Part shown: in pieces, positions 1 through 11,623 of the stretch
Layout: the number at the start of each line of letters is the position of its first letter
How positions within the stretch are numbered: the stretch's first letter is position 1
NCBI GenBank assembly: GCA_037178855.1
Contig: JASJZC010000002.1
Location: 5,146,001-5,210,000 of the forward strand
DNA: 64,000 bases
DNA from: Oscheius sp. JU75
Lineage: Eukaryota; Nematoda; Chromadorea; Rhabditida; Rhabditidae
Direction of reading: 5' to 3'
The notes under the pieces: generated by a model
What the model was told of the DNA's origin: nothing
The model's database searches: none
What the model saw: only the letters and a program-made list of their open reading frames with translations
Made by a program: the position numbers and the translations under genes

Positions 1-3000
1 ACTCCGTTGTTCAGCTTCGAGACGTAGAAGTAGTACCCCATCAGACCTCCGTGGTTGTTCGCCGGCGAGTCCCATTTCAATTTTACCTGAAGGGGTGCTT
101 TACAACTGTCTTGGATAGTCGACATACAGTATTAGGACCGGTGAGGATGACTTCAAAATTCCTGGGCGCAGAAGGAACTGGAAATAATATATTGCCTCTG
201 CTCTGTCTTTTTCAATCTCCCATATTTGCAGTCCCAAGTTCTCACAATAATCTCCCACCTTTCTGCCCAGCATCTTCCTTTCGGCCAGCAATGGCTATTG
301 AAAATAATAAACAAAAAATCCAAGGGGTGCAGGACCCCATTTCCCTTGCAGTTCTTTTCGATCAGTCTTCAGCTTCTTCTAGACCTTGTGCAGTACATAA
401 GCAAATCTGCAGATTTTCACTGATTAGAGTAAGAGAGACAGAGATTAGAAGGGAAAGGCGCGAAGGAAAAGTGCTAGAGAGAGAGAGAGACGTCCGAGTC
501 AACAAATGATGTTGGCTAAATAGATCTCGTGGAGACGGCGATCTCATCATCACCGCGAAATACACAAACGCGACATGGGTCTCTCGCGGCTCGTCGAGTC
601 CAAAAACGAGCTAAACGTACACAGAGCGAGAGGGAGTTTAAAACACTCAGAGAGAACTAGTGCGCCTGTGAATAAAAGTGCAGAGGAGGCATTAAGTGAG
701 GGGGGCAGGATACTGATAAGAACGGTCAGCTGTCTGCTGAGGAATTGAAAATATGCGAAGAAAAGGAGTAAGTCAGATAGTTTAAGATTTCTGATCAAGA
801 AACAGTAGGCAATAATTCAAAGACCTAATTTTTCTGGCATAGAGGGAGCATGGGGATGAGCCCTAAGCAGAAGATCAAATTCAAGTTATGTTCAAGCTAT
901 GTGGAAAAGGAAAAGTCAAGAGTATGTTCCCCATTGGGAATATTCCTACGAATTCCACAGAGAGGATTGGCCCAGGGAAAAGTTTTGATGCCCAACAGTT
1001 TCAAAGACTTTCAAAGAGTCGGAAGAGGAAGAAGTTTGAAGAAAATAGTCACACTGGGCTCGAAAACGTTTGTAAATCCTTCTCCTGTTTCACTGAAAAA
1101 AGCGAACTTTGAAAATTTCAAGTGAACAAAGACCTATGTGGAGCGCAGTTACGTCAAAGGTGAGCGTTGCTAAGTTTTTCCTCCATCAAAAATGTAGCTG
1201 ACACCTCGGATCATGTCAAAAAGGAAAAATCCAAAGCTTCAACAAAAAGAATAAGAACTAAGATTACTACCGGAGAGTAGTCTGATTAGGACTGCGAGTC
1301 TCACAGGTGAGATCGATCGATAGGCAAAGGGTGCGTTAATGAGACTGTGGCACAAGGGTCACACAATGACGGCGGCGGCCCTCATTAGGGAGAGAGACAC
1401 AGGAAGCCCTTCTTATGCAAGAAGACCGTCTGTTCTCATCTTTTGGAACATTTTCTCTCGAGCACAGAAATCTAAATAAATTAATTGGAGGGAGAAGAAA
1501 GTAAGTTCCAGTTGACCTGGGCGCCCCCACAGCACTATAAGTGTCCGTTTCCTGTGCATTCAGAGGGCGCAAATACTTTGCATTATTTGGCTCGTTGAGA
1601 AGAGAGAAAGATGGAAACAGAAGGACCGGTCAGGGAATAATCGGCAGCGGATTATGAGGCCGGCTGTGCTCCTAAGGAGATTAAACTAACATCAGGAGGG
1701 CTTCTCCCCTGACGAGTTTTTCACACTTTCGATGGACAGCGAGACAAATTCTTAGCGACAGATGGAGAGCCGTTCCCATAGAGTGTGTGACCCTGGCCCG
1801 TAACCTAATATCTGGACGGGGACACATTGTGACTCATTTCGTAGCCTCCGGGGACGAGGTACTCCGTCCTGCTCGACGTCCGGTTGACCTCGGCAGAGAG
1901 AATGAGTCGAGTTAGAGAGGGAGAAGAGGATTCTATGTAACAGAACGAGTCGGGGAAGGGTACACAGAGAGGATGCGTTTTCTGGGATCGGTCAACAAAC
2001 CTGGATAGAAAAGTATTTTGTGACCATGGAACCCAAAAAGGCTCGGGAACAGAACAAGTATTAAGGAAAAGAAAATTGAGAATGTTTGTGAATTGACTGT
2101 ACTAAGGGGTTGCGCGGAGACAGGACCTTTTGGCGCATGGCTCTGAGTCAGACGACGCTGCCTTTGGGCGCCAAACAGACACGACCAAGGACAAACTCGG
2201 GGAGGTCACAAACCGAAGCATTCTAGTCTAGAATAACACCTGACTGCCACCAATTTCCTGCAATCTTCTAGAAAGGGAGCACAAATTTGCGTCGAGCTAT
2301 ACGGGGATGGGTGCTGGCCGGGATTTATGGGCTGACTGCCGGATGAAGGAGAGAATCGAAAAGAGACAAATGTTCAATTCTAGAGAGGGGTAATATTCAA
2401 CAAAAATGGCCAAGTTATCAGCCACACGCCATCAGAGAATAAAGAAGTCTCGAGCCCCAAGCCGGCCATTCATTTGGGCCCACATCCATCAGCGATTATC
2501 AGAGAGGCCGTCGGGTTTCGAGGTCGGACAGTCTGAGGAAGAGGAGAAGGAAGAAGAAGATCATATTTCAGTGAAGGATTCTCAAAATGATATGTGACAA
2601 TAGTAGTAGAGGAACGTGACTCGCGACAGTCAGTATGCTAATTTGCCATCGACGCAATTGCATCAGAGAAAGACACAATGGCGGAGGGTCCGTTTGCTGG
2701 AAGGAGGAGGTCGACAGGAGGTAATGGGATCAGCGGAAGAGAGAGGAGCGCTGTTCGAAATACACTGGCTGCCTTCTGTCCGAAAGGCTACAAAATGATG
2801 GATCGGACCATCTGACAGCCGTTATCGATGAGGATTAAGTTGAAAGAGTCATTTGCATAGGACTCTCGAGGAAGCAAACAGGAAATTCGGATCATCTCTT
2901 CTGCCATGAGAAGTAGCCAGGTGTTCCTAGGGTCGCACGGGAGGACGAATGGAGGTCTCTCACAAAAAGAGACCTCGGCCCAGTCGAGGGCAGCGGCTTG

Positions 3001-6000
3001 GAAGGAAAGTCTGACTTTTAGTCAAAATCGCTTGATTCCAAGTATGTTTCGACAAAAAAGGGAGACTCACGTGTTCGCGGACAAAAAACTGTTGTCACGG
3101 ACGCGCACAGGATAAAGAGGAGCTGATCGTCTGGGAAAATGGAACAAGACGTTCGCAGGAAGTAGTACGAACGTCGATAGACTCTCTCTTTCTCTCTCTC
3201 ATGCTATCCGATCTTCTCTGTTTGTCTTCTTCCAGCGCTGCCAATTTTATCAGCTGGCTCTCTCTCTCTCTCTGTGTGTCTCTCTCCGAGAGTGACCACC
3301 CATAAAGTTGCTACTACGAACTCTTATCGGCAGTTTTGGGTTTAATCATGGGAGAACAAGTAAAAGCGTTCAAGGGAGGGTGAGAAGAAGTCCCCAAGGA
3401 TTTCATCGAGACTTGTCTTTTTATGGCTCGTTTAGGTTGCCTCGAGCTTTTTCTGAACAAGACGAATGTTTCTTCCAGCCGGCCGGATAATCAAGCGTAA
3501 AAATAGGACTTTGGCTGAGTGGGAATCAGGCGTGTAATGGCGGCAGTGGACAGCGGTAATTGGGGGGTAGCAGGTGGGTCTGATGGCCGGAGTTGCGCAT
3601 CGAACTGACAGCCGCTATCTCTGATTCGGACTACAGGACCATAAACAAAAAGGAAATCGGAATGGAAAAGTCAGTTGGCTGCAGCCCAAGCGTTCTCTTA
3701 CATCTGGTGGCGCGACTCGTTAGCGTCCGATATTTATGGCTCAGTGTTAGAAAAGGGAGAGACAGATCAAAAAGTAAAACTTCACACCAATTTGCTTCTG
3801 TGTTAAGGGACACTTGGGAGGTAAAGGAGGGTTTCCTGTATACACGTTTGTCCGAAATCTATTCAAAAGCACAGTAGTTTCTGGTCCTGCCGTGGGAAAA
3901 AGTGTAAACTGTCAAAACAGCTAGTGCAGTCACTGTAAAAGTATGGATAGTACAAGTCCAAGACCCTTTGGCTCGAAGCCTGCACTCACTCCTGGACAAG
4001 TGGAGAAGGGAGGAGTTACTCGATTAGAGAAACCATAGAAATTAGCTGGGAGGAAAAACCGCTACAAATTAGCATGCTGGCTGCTTTCTAAAGTGTCGTG
4101 AGACGTCCTGCTGGCAAACATCGGTCGTCGTCGAGCCATATGCACGAGCGAAGGGTCGAGTGGCTCTTCCGACTCATTAGCATATTGCTCATTATGAGGG
4201 AGAAGGAGGAGAGGAGGATGAAGAACAGCTGACAGATTGTTCGGAGTTCGGGAGGAGTTCTGATTGGAATGTGTCGAAGTATAATTGGCAATCTGGGAGG
4301 AAGGAGGGATTGGAGGAGCCGCGCGCTAGCAATTAATTCCTCCAGACTAATATGATTTCTGCTCTGTCAAGTACTAACTTCGCTTGGAACGTTGCCCTAA
4401 ATGTGGTATGTTCGAATGTATTAACAAAGTTTTTGATACAGCGTTCAGATTACAAAGACATTAAGGAACTCAAGTAGCCCGGTGCACCAAAAGAACGAAG
4501 CTTACAAGGGTGCACAGAATTAAGAATTGTAACAAATTTCTGGAATAGAACCGGAAACATAATCTGATCCTTGAGAGCGATTCAGTTAATGATAGAGATC
4601 CAAACGTCAGCTAATTGTTTCGTAAACAAGAAGGGGAAAACTTTGCTTGTCGGGGATAAGACCTGACAGGACATGACAGGCTCGGAAAGGGTACTTTTAA
4701 CTCGTTCATCGCCTTCGTCAATGAACTTTCGACATTGAAAAAGTATATAGCCAGAAGGCAATAAGCCCGAATGATGTGCGGCCATGCAACTTTTCGAGTG
4801 GTCAAATGAAACATTCAGATGCGAGTTCGTGTGTGGATGAAGGGCTGGCTGTCAGTGACTGACATGCCGACACCAATTATGGCAGAAGAGAGAGAGAAAG
4901 AGTCAGAGAATATATAGACCCAGCTCTCCTAAGGGAGAGGTCCTTCTTAAATTGCACTCGATGCAAATTTCGAGGCCTCTCCCAGGCGATATATGTTGCT
5001 CGACGTGTAATTTATTCAACGCGACACATATGGAGCTCTTAGAGATTATTGTGAGAACTTGGCCCCCTACACTTTTCACAATTACAACAGTAAACCCACC
5101 CTCGATCTGCTTCTCGCCATTCTCTGAAAATCGCAAAATTACGTACCGTCTTCTTTTGTCTTCTCGCGAATCACAACACTTTCCGGTCCCGGTCCCAGCT
5201 CTGTCGAGGCAGCCACGGCAACCTCATAGACACTGAATGGCTCCAGTTCCGTCAGATTTGTCGTGTTCAGCATGCCAGGAACATACACTTCTAGCCATTT
5301 CTCCTCTGGAGTATCTTCTTCCGACTCTTCTTCAGACATCGACTCGCGCCTTTTCTCCTTCATCTCGTCAACTCGACGATATTTCACAATGAAGGAGGTT
5401 ATCGCTCCGTTGGTCAGGGACTGCGCCGGAGGACTCCAGACAACTTTCATGGATTTCGAAGTGAGAGCGTAGAGTTGAGTAATGGTTGGGGGACCGGTTG
5501 GCACTGAACAACATCAAGCATTCAGACAACACAACAAAATTCAAGAGACAAGAGTTACCTGATTGAAGTGTCTGAACAACAGTAGGCTCGGTGAGCTCTC
5601 CTTGTCCCCGACTGGAAATGGCCGCGATCCTTAATCATTTGATTCTTTGACTATCCAAAAATACAGTGCGGTGCAAAATTATAGGGCCACCCAGTTTTTT
5701 GTGCATCCTGGCGCGGGATGGCGTTTTGAGGTTTCGGGAGTTGCACCAGCGGATTCGGCGGCTTTCAAAACCCCTGGGTAGGTATGCTTCAGCAATCCAG
5801 ACGTTTTTTTAAGATCAGGCGGGCATTTTTACTAAAAGAGTTGCAGAAGCCTTGGTGCAAAATTATAGGGTCACTAGACAAAAACGCTTTTAAAAACTTT
5901 TACACGTCACAACTTGTCAACATAAGATGTCTATGGGGGTAAGACAGTTCGTCTCTGATAGTCACCATGCCTCTTGGTACCCAACTGTCCAGCGACGAGC

Positions 6001-9000
6001 GTGCTCAAGTCGACGTTCTTCAAGATGTCGGGTTCTCGAACAGGAAGATTGCCGAAAAGCTGGGTCGGAGCAGGAATGTGATTGACCGTTACGTACACAA
6101 TCCCGGAACCTATGGAACAGCTCTACACACTGGACGGCCCAGGAAACTGTCGGTGCGAGACGAGAGACGAGTCTACAGACGTGTATCCAACCAAACTGTC
6201 AGCTGCCGTCAGGTCATCACTGAGCTGAATCTTCCTGTATCCAAGTGGACCGTCCTTCGTTCCATCGCACGTAACCCGAATCTGAGGCAAGAAAAGATGA
6301 AGCCAGCTCCTCGACTTCAAGCACATCACAAAGTGGCCAGGCTCAAGTTCTGCAGAGATAACATGATAACCAATTGGGAAAAGGTGTGTCACTTTTGTCT
6401 TCTGTCCTATTTTTACCCAATAGGTCGTCTTTTCCGATGAAAAGAAGTTCAATTTGGATGGACCTGACGGTTTTGGCTACTATTGGAGAGATCTCAGGAA
6501 AGATCCACGCATGATGTCCAGAAGAAACTTTGGAGGAGGGTCCGTCATGGTCTGGGGTGCTTTCTGCAACGATGAAGTGGTAGAGATGGAGTTCATTACG
6601 ACCAAAATGAACAGCCAGGCCTATCAGCAAGTTTTGGATAAGCGTCTCCTGCCCTTCTACCATCAATCCAGCCAGCAGAGTCTACAGTTCATGCAAGACA
6701 ATGCCACGGTTCACACCTCCAGAGCGACCCTTGCTTGGCTCAAAGACGAATTGGTGGATGCAATGGATTGGCCCGCTCTCAGTCCCGATCTCAATCCGAT
6801 TGAAAACGTTTGGGGAATGCTAGCCAGGAACATCTACGCGAATGGAAAGCAGTACAACACTATTGAAGAGCTTCAGCAAGCGATTTACCGCGAGTGGACC
6901 CGAATGAACCCCAACTTCCTGAAAACTCTTGTTACGTCGATGCCGTGTCGTATTTTTGAATGTATTCAGAGAAATGGTGGTGTTACGCACTATTAGATCT
7001 CTTCTGATTTATTTAATAAACATTTGTTAATTATTTTAAGCGTTTTTGTCTAGTGACCCTATAATTTTGCACCAAGGCTTCTGCAACTCTTTTAGTAAAA
7101 ATGCCCGCCTGATCTTAAAAAAACGTCTGAATTGCTGAAGCATACCTACAAAGGGGTTTTGAAAGCCGCCAAATCCGCTGGTGCAACTCCCGAAACCTCA
7201 AAACGCCATCCCGCGCCAGGATGCACAAAAAACTGGGTGGCCCTATAATTTTGCACCGCACTGTATTACCTGAAAGAGTAGAAACTGTTGGCTTGGAGTC
7301 CCGTGATCAAATGTTTCTCGTGTGGAGAGGTCAGAGTCAGTTCTCTTGATCCATCTGTGTCGTTGTGAACGATCACGTATCCTGTTACGGGAGTCGAATG
7401 AATTGGTCTTTCCCAAGAAAGCTGGATTCTTCTGGCATCGAGCGCCTTTGCCTCCACGAGCGGTGGCTGAGCGGGTACTGTAAATCTTGTTCAGTACTGT
7501 TAAAAACATGACTCACGTCCATAAATGGTAGATACTGTGACCAAAGTGCTCAAGGGGCTGCTTCCTTTACTATTCTTGGCTTGGACATGAACGTAGTATT
7601 TTTTGTCAACCTCCAGATTGTACAGAGTCGCCATCAGCTCGTCCGCCTTGGTCTCGTACTGAAAGATTTCATTTCCCGGCATTCAAAGTTGGTGTTACAG
7701 TTTTCCACAGAGGCAGTGGAGTGCTCGGCTCTTGTGTCGTATAGTAGATTTTGTAGGCAGACACCAATCCGTTTGGTTTCTCACTGGGAGTCCATTTAAC
7801 CAAAATGGAGTCGCGACTGAGACTTCTGGCTTGAGCTTTGATAGGAGGGGTAGATGGGGCAGCCTCCTCAGTCTGAGCTTCCAAAGGATTTGACGGGGTA
7901 CCACTTCCGACATCACAAACAGTGTGCATGATGAATTCGTACAACTGGAACGAAAAAGTTTACGAACTCGACCTGAAATACCTGAAAAGGCTGAAGACCT
8001 TCGACAGTATAGCTCGTTTCCGACTCGTCCACTATCCTTTCCTTGAAGACGCTCGTCTCAGCATACCTGTATCTCAAAGTCAGTACAAAAAACTCAACGA
8101 CGCATGGACCAAACCATGCTAAACAACGGGCAGAAACTTACAGTGGCGAAGTGGGTGGTGGCGGCGGCAGGACCCTGTTAAAAAGACATGTAAGTTCATG
8201 CAAAACAGTATTAATCGCTGGAAAAGAGAGAGGAGAAACATGCTAGCACACAGCACACGCACTCCGACAAAACTAACTTGAGTCGGTATTTGACCAAATA
8301 TCTTCGGATCGGTTCTTCTGTTCTCGGGCGTTCCCATGAAAGAGTCACGGTATGAGGGGTGACTCGAGAGATCTTCAAGTGTCTAGGAGCCGAGGGAAGA
8401 GCTGAATTTTCAAACTTTGTGGCTTAAAAATCCCATACCTTTAACTTCGACAGACGTCGTAGTCTCAATATTCCCCAGTTTGCTCACAGCAACACAGGTA
8501 AAATTTTCGGACTGTTCAACATTGGACAGAGTGAGGACATTCTTCCCGATGGGGGCTGTGGCTGGATCGTCGAGAACGATGTCTCCGCTCTTCTTCCAGA
8601 AAACTCTTGGCATTGGATAGCCGACAGCCACGCATGTCAAATTGACATCTCCTCCCATCCCGACGGAATAGGTTCGGTTCAACTTCATCGAGAAGTACGG
8701 AGGCACTCGACGGACTGAAAGTGAATAAGTCATACTTGCGTCGAAATTAACTGTTCCCCATTTATCTTGCCTTATCCTACCTGAAGGTCTTCTAATTTGC
8801 ACCCGTTCCTCAGTCTGACTCTGATTCAGAGTCGAGAAAAAATCCAAGGGAAGAGTATTACCCAAAAAGGGCATGAATGCTCCGGTCGCCTGACCGAGCA
8901 AGAATACAAGTAACCACATTTCAGGGCCTCATCCTATAAAGACTGAATACGTGAGGAAGAAGAAGAGATTGTGGAGATTTACGACAGTGGAGGTCGTGTA

Positions 9001-11623
9001 GTAGAAGTGTAATGGAGGGAATCATATGTATAGAAACACAATACTATCGCGTGTCTAAGAAGAAGGAACACGAAACAGGTGGTAGTCGATCTGAGTGAGG
9101 GAGAGGGGGAAATGGTCTCTCCAGGCATAACCCGTCAGTCTCTGATTAACCAGATCGTCGGCCGATTAGTCCCTCTAGACACTCAATTACAGATTGGGTC
9201 GAGTAATGAAGCCGGATTTAGTTGGTAGAAGATGAGAGAGACGAACAGATGTCAACTGCCCTTTGAACATTTTTGGGACGCACATATTAATTGGATTAGC
9301 ACTCAAATATGGAAGCGAGTGTTTGCAATGATGCAAAAAAGAGCAGGGTTTAGTGTTTCAGTGTTCTATTCTGTACGATTCTGACGTGTGAAGATGGGAA
9401 AAATACCGGTCAGTTGCGACGAAATACAGTGAAAGCGAGCGATAACTGCTCTCATTTTCGGCTTCCAAACTGGAAGGTAGCGGCAGAAAGAGAACTGTTT
9501 TTGGATAAGATAGAACTTTTTGAAGAAGTTTCAAAGTCTATTCCTTTACAAACTACCAGAAAGGTGAGCTCAATAGCCAGAAGACTGATCAAAGAGATAC
9601 ACCCGATACTCTGATAAAACTCCCTTTCCAAGTGCAATAAAGTTAAGAAACTGCTACAGTAGTTAATTACTCCAAAAAATTAATTACTGTAACAAGACAC
9701 CCACTTTTGGAGGACAATTACTACTCCGTTTCACAAATTACTTCAACTTTATTGACTTGCAGAGAAGAAGTACTATGCACCCAAAGAGTTTTATGCACTT
9801 GAACACAAACTAGAGAGTTACAGTTCATAAAAAAAACAGGGAAAAAATTTCGTTTACTGTCCTGAAACACTAAAACTTTTAGTATAGCAAGGTGAAAAAG
9901 TCAAGCATGACTCCTAATTCGGCCGCCTCGCCGAAAGAGAGATAAAATTCGGGCTCGAACTAATGAAAGATCCGAAAAGGCCTGGTTTTTGCGGCCGAGT
10001 ATTATTGGTTCTGATAGCGATCTCAAATATTTCTATTCCCAGAGGAGAGACGCGACAGATGGAATCACATCGAAACATCGCATAATGTAGCCCGTTTTTC
10101 TGAGCAGGCGATTGGTTGGGTCACTTCTATTGGGCCGTAAACCGCACAGATGCTTCGTAAACGACGGAAACAGATGCCTTCTGGAGAGGACGTAAAAACA
10201 AAACTGAAGAAGACGAGGGGTCTCCGTTTCGTTGCATGAGAATGCATCAATAATTAAGTGTTAACAATGGGCCAAGGGTCCCGCTGAAAATAGGCTCAAT
10301 TAGGCTGACAGTAGTAGTAAAGACCGGGATTTAACGGGGGATGTTCCTGGCCACCAAGTGGCAATTTTGACACGCTCTGGCCCGGCGGCAATATCTCTTA
10401 ATCCAATTGCGCATTCAACAGGCGCAGCACTCGATAATTAGCCGCATCTACATGCGTTCCACACCTGCCCCTCTGACTTTCAAAGGACTGATATACTTAC
10501 CCTTGACGTAGAGATGAGCTGCTTTGGAATGAACAACACCCTGAGCATTCCTGGCCACACACTCGTAGCGCCCTTGATCTTCTTCCTTTGCCTGTTGGAT
10601 CATCAGAGCTCCTGGGTTGCCTATTGTGGAGACAGAGTACCGTCCCTCGGCCCGAATGTCGATCGGAACCATATCCCGAAGCCAGAGAACTTTCGGTCTC
10701 GGCTCTCCATGTACTCTACAAGATACATGGGCTGTTCTTCCTTGCTCGACTGATTTCAGAGTGGGGTGTTGGTCGATGTAGGGGAAACCAGACGGAGATC
10801 CTTCTGAAATTTTGTGGTTTTAAACGGGAATGAAGAAGACATACCCTTGTTGATGACAGTGAGAACAGCATCGGCGACTACAGGATTCGCCACTCCGTTG
10901 TCAGCTGAACACGAGATGACCGTATTATTGTCAGAGAGTGTGACTGGTTCGATTCTCAGTGTGGACAGGCCAGTAGACGTCGATTTTGTTATGTATCTGG
11001 AACAGAACCTTTTAAAATATGAAGAGAATTGTACCTGGAATCCGCTGGGATCTGGCTGTTGACTCTCCAAATTATGTTCGGCAGAGGATTGCCATCAGCC
11101 CTACAGAAGAAGGAGATCGGTCCTCCTACCACGACTGTCGACGGGTCGGGACGGACCATGAGACGAGCAGGATCTGAAAGAAAGGGGTTAGATAAAGATT
11201 TTCAATCAATCATATGGAGGCATCTTGTATATTTCTATCATGGTCTAAACGGTGTTGGCTCTGGCTTTTCCTAACCAGACTATTCAGTAAGTCCAATTTT
11301 CTTTCACGTACTGTCTCATGAACTAAGCCAATGTTTTTCTGAGAGTTCGCCGAGTTCTTTGTAGGTTCTATTCTCCGAGACGGTACAGATGACATTTTTG
11401 AGAGAATGGCCCCTCCAAATCCAATAAAATGAAATGTTGAAAAGACTTACATGCCAGAGCCTCAATATAGCTCTGGTAGGAATCTGAAGACCAAAGAATG
11501 AATATGTAGTTCGGCCACAGAAGAGAGACCCCCAAACCCCGACTTACCATCTGCAGATCCTATGGCTGGAAGGTGGAGGACCGCTGCCAAATAGAGCAGC
11601 AGTGGGGTTCGTATTCTGGTCAT
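1..11623 (-). CDS. ptp-3: LAR-type receptor tyrosine phosphatase, N-terminal part (partial)
   Basis: Cell-surface receptor phosphatase of the LAR family, acting in axon guidance and synapse organisation; only the ectodomain is in the window. Exons (minus): 11548-11623, 11035-11173, 10845-10996, 10501-10803, 8439-8714, 8278-8401, 8142-8174, 7982-8066, 7699-7944, 7517-7658, 7270-7477, 5559-5629, 5147-5503, then 1-86. The first exon gives a 25-residue signal peptide ([20 protein letters not shown]). Ig1 covers about residues 26-120, Ig2 124-222, and Ig3 224-315 ([32 protein letters not shown], the most LAR-like stretch). Fibronectin III domains follow from about residue 318; the fifth starts at [11 protein letters not shown] and is cut by the window edge. 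All joins keep phase except 5147 to 86: the first side ends in phase 1, while the fifth domain needs phase 0 and lacks its first strand. A short exon is probably missed in the 5-kb intron. The lysine cluster that binds heparan sulphate in vertebrate Ig1 is not visible here ([14 protein letters not shown]). Confidence 0.93.
93..5146 (-). other. Large ptp-3 intron, no exon recognised
   Basis: About 5 kb between the fourth and fifth fibronectin III domains. It contains short CT-rich tracts (about 3180-3295) and many stops in all frames. The reading phase implies at least one short coding exon of length 2 modulo 3 here, which I could not identify. Large introns in this gene family can also hold promoters for short isoforms; nothing decisive is visible. 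Confidence 0.5.
5664..5889 (+). repeat. Left terminal inverted repeat of the Tc3-like element
   Basis: 226 bp, inverted copy at 7038-7263. The motif GGTGCAAAATTATAGGG occurs twice within it, near the outer end (about 5671) and near the inner end (about 5854), in the same orientation. This is the inverted-repeat/direct-repeat layout of elements with two transposase binding sites per end. Confidence 0.95.
5967..6996 (+). CDS. Tc3-type DD34E transposase
   Basis: Catalyses excision and reinsertion of the element at TA sites in the nucleus. Two exons, 5967-6383 and 6424-6996, are joined by a 40-base intron, giving 329 residues, the same length as C. elegans Tc3A, which it strongly resembles ([32 protein letters not shown]). 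An N-terminal helix-turn-helix DNA-binding half (about 1-110) precedes the catalytic core. The acidic triad is visible: D144 in FSDEKKF, D231 in QDNATVH and E266 in NPIENVW, with 34 residues between the last two. No frameshift or internal stop is seen, so the enzyme may be active. AATAAA follows the stop at about 7014. Confidence 0.95.
7038..7263 (-). repeat. Right terminal inverted repeat of the Tc3-like element
   Basis: Mirror of 5664-5889. Visible differences include C/T within GCGGATYTGGC-like sequence, CCCCTGGG versus CCCCTTTG, and CAATCCAG versus CAATTCAG. Both internal copies of the GGTGCAAAATTATAGGG motif are retained. Confidence 0.95.
8781..8919 (-). CDS. ptp-3: Possible alternative first exon of ptp-3 with its own signal peptide
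   Basis: Inside the intron between the Ig2 and Ig3 exons an ATG at 8919 opens 46 codons beginning [20 protein letters not shown], a good signal-peptide profile. A GTAGG donor at 8780 leaves one base, exactly the phase needed to join the Ig3 exon at 8714 and give ..RRPS-VRRVPP. A TATTCAG acceptor lies about 30 bases upstream of the ATG, so a trans-spliced start is plausible. Predicted product: a secreted-N-terminus isoform lacking Ig1 and Ig2. C. elegans ptp-3 is known to use internal promoters for shorter isoforms, but this particular form is inference from phase and sequence only. Confidence 0.45.

Larger units (their letters stand above)
5664..7263 (+). mobile_element. Complete Tc3-like DNA transposon (1,600 bp)
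   Basis: Tc1/mariner superfamily cut-and-paste element. It is flanked by TA at 5662-5663 and 7264-7265, the expected target duplication. Both ends begin CAGTGCGGTGCAAAATTATA and form 226-bp terminal inverted repeats (5664-5889 and 7038-7263) with only a handful of differences. It carries one gene for a transposase that looks intact. It sits in a ptp-3 intron in the opposite orientation to that gene: removing it leaves about 6 bases of donor side and about 33 bases of acceptor side, an ordinary 40-base worm intron. Intact gene and near-identical ends suggest a recent insertion. Confidence 0.95.

Noticed and set aside
5081-5147. Reading ptp-3 straight through the GTACGT donor at 5146
   Set aside because: Stops appear soon after and LAR homology ends exactly at KTKED.
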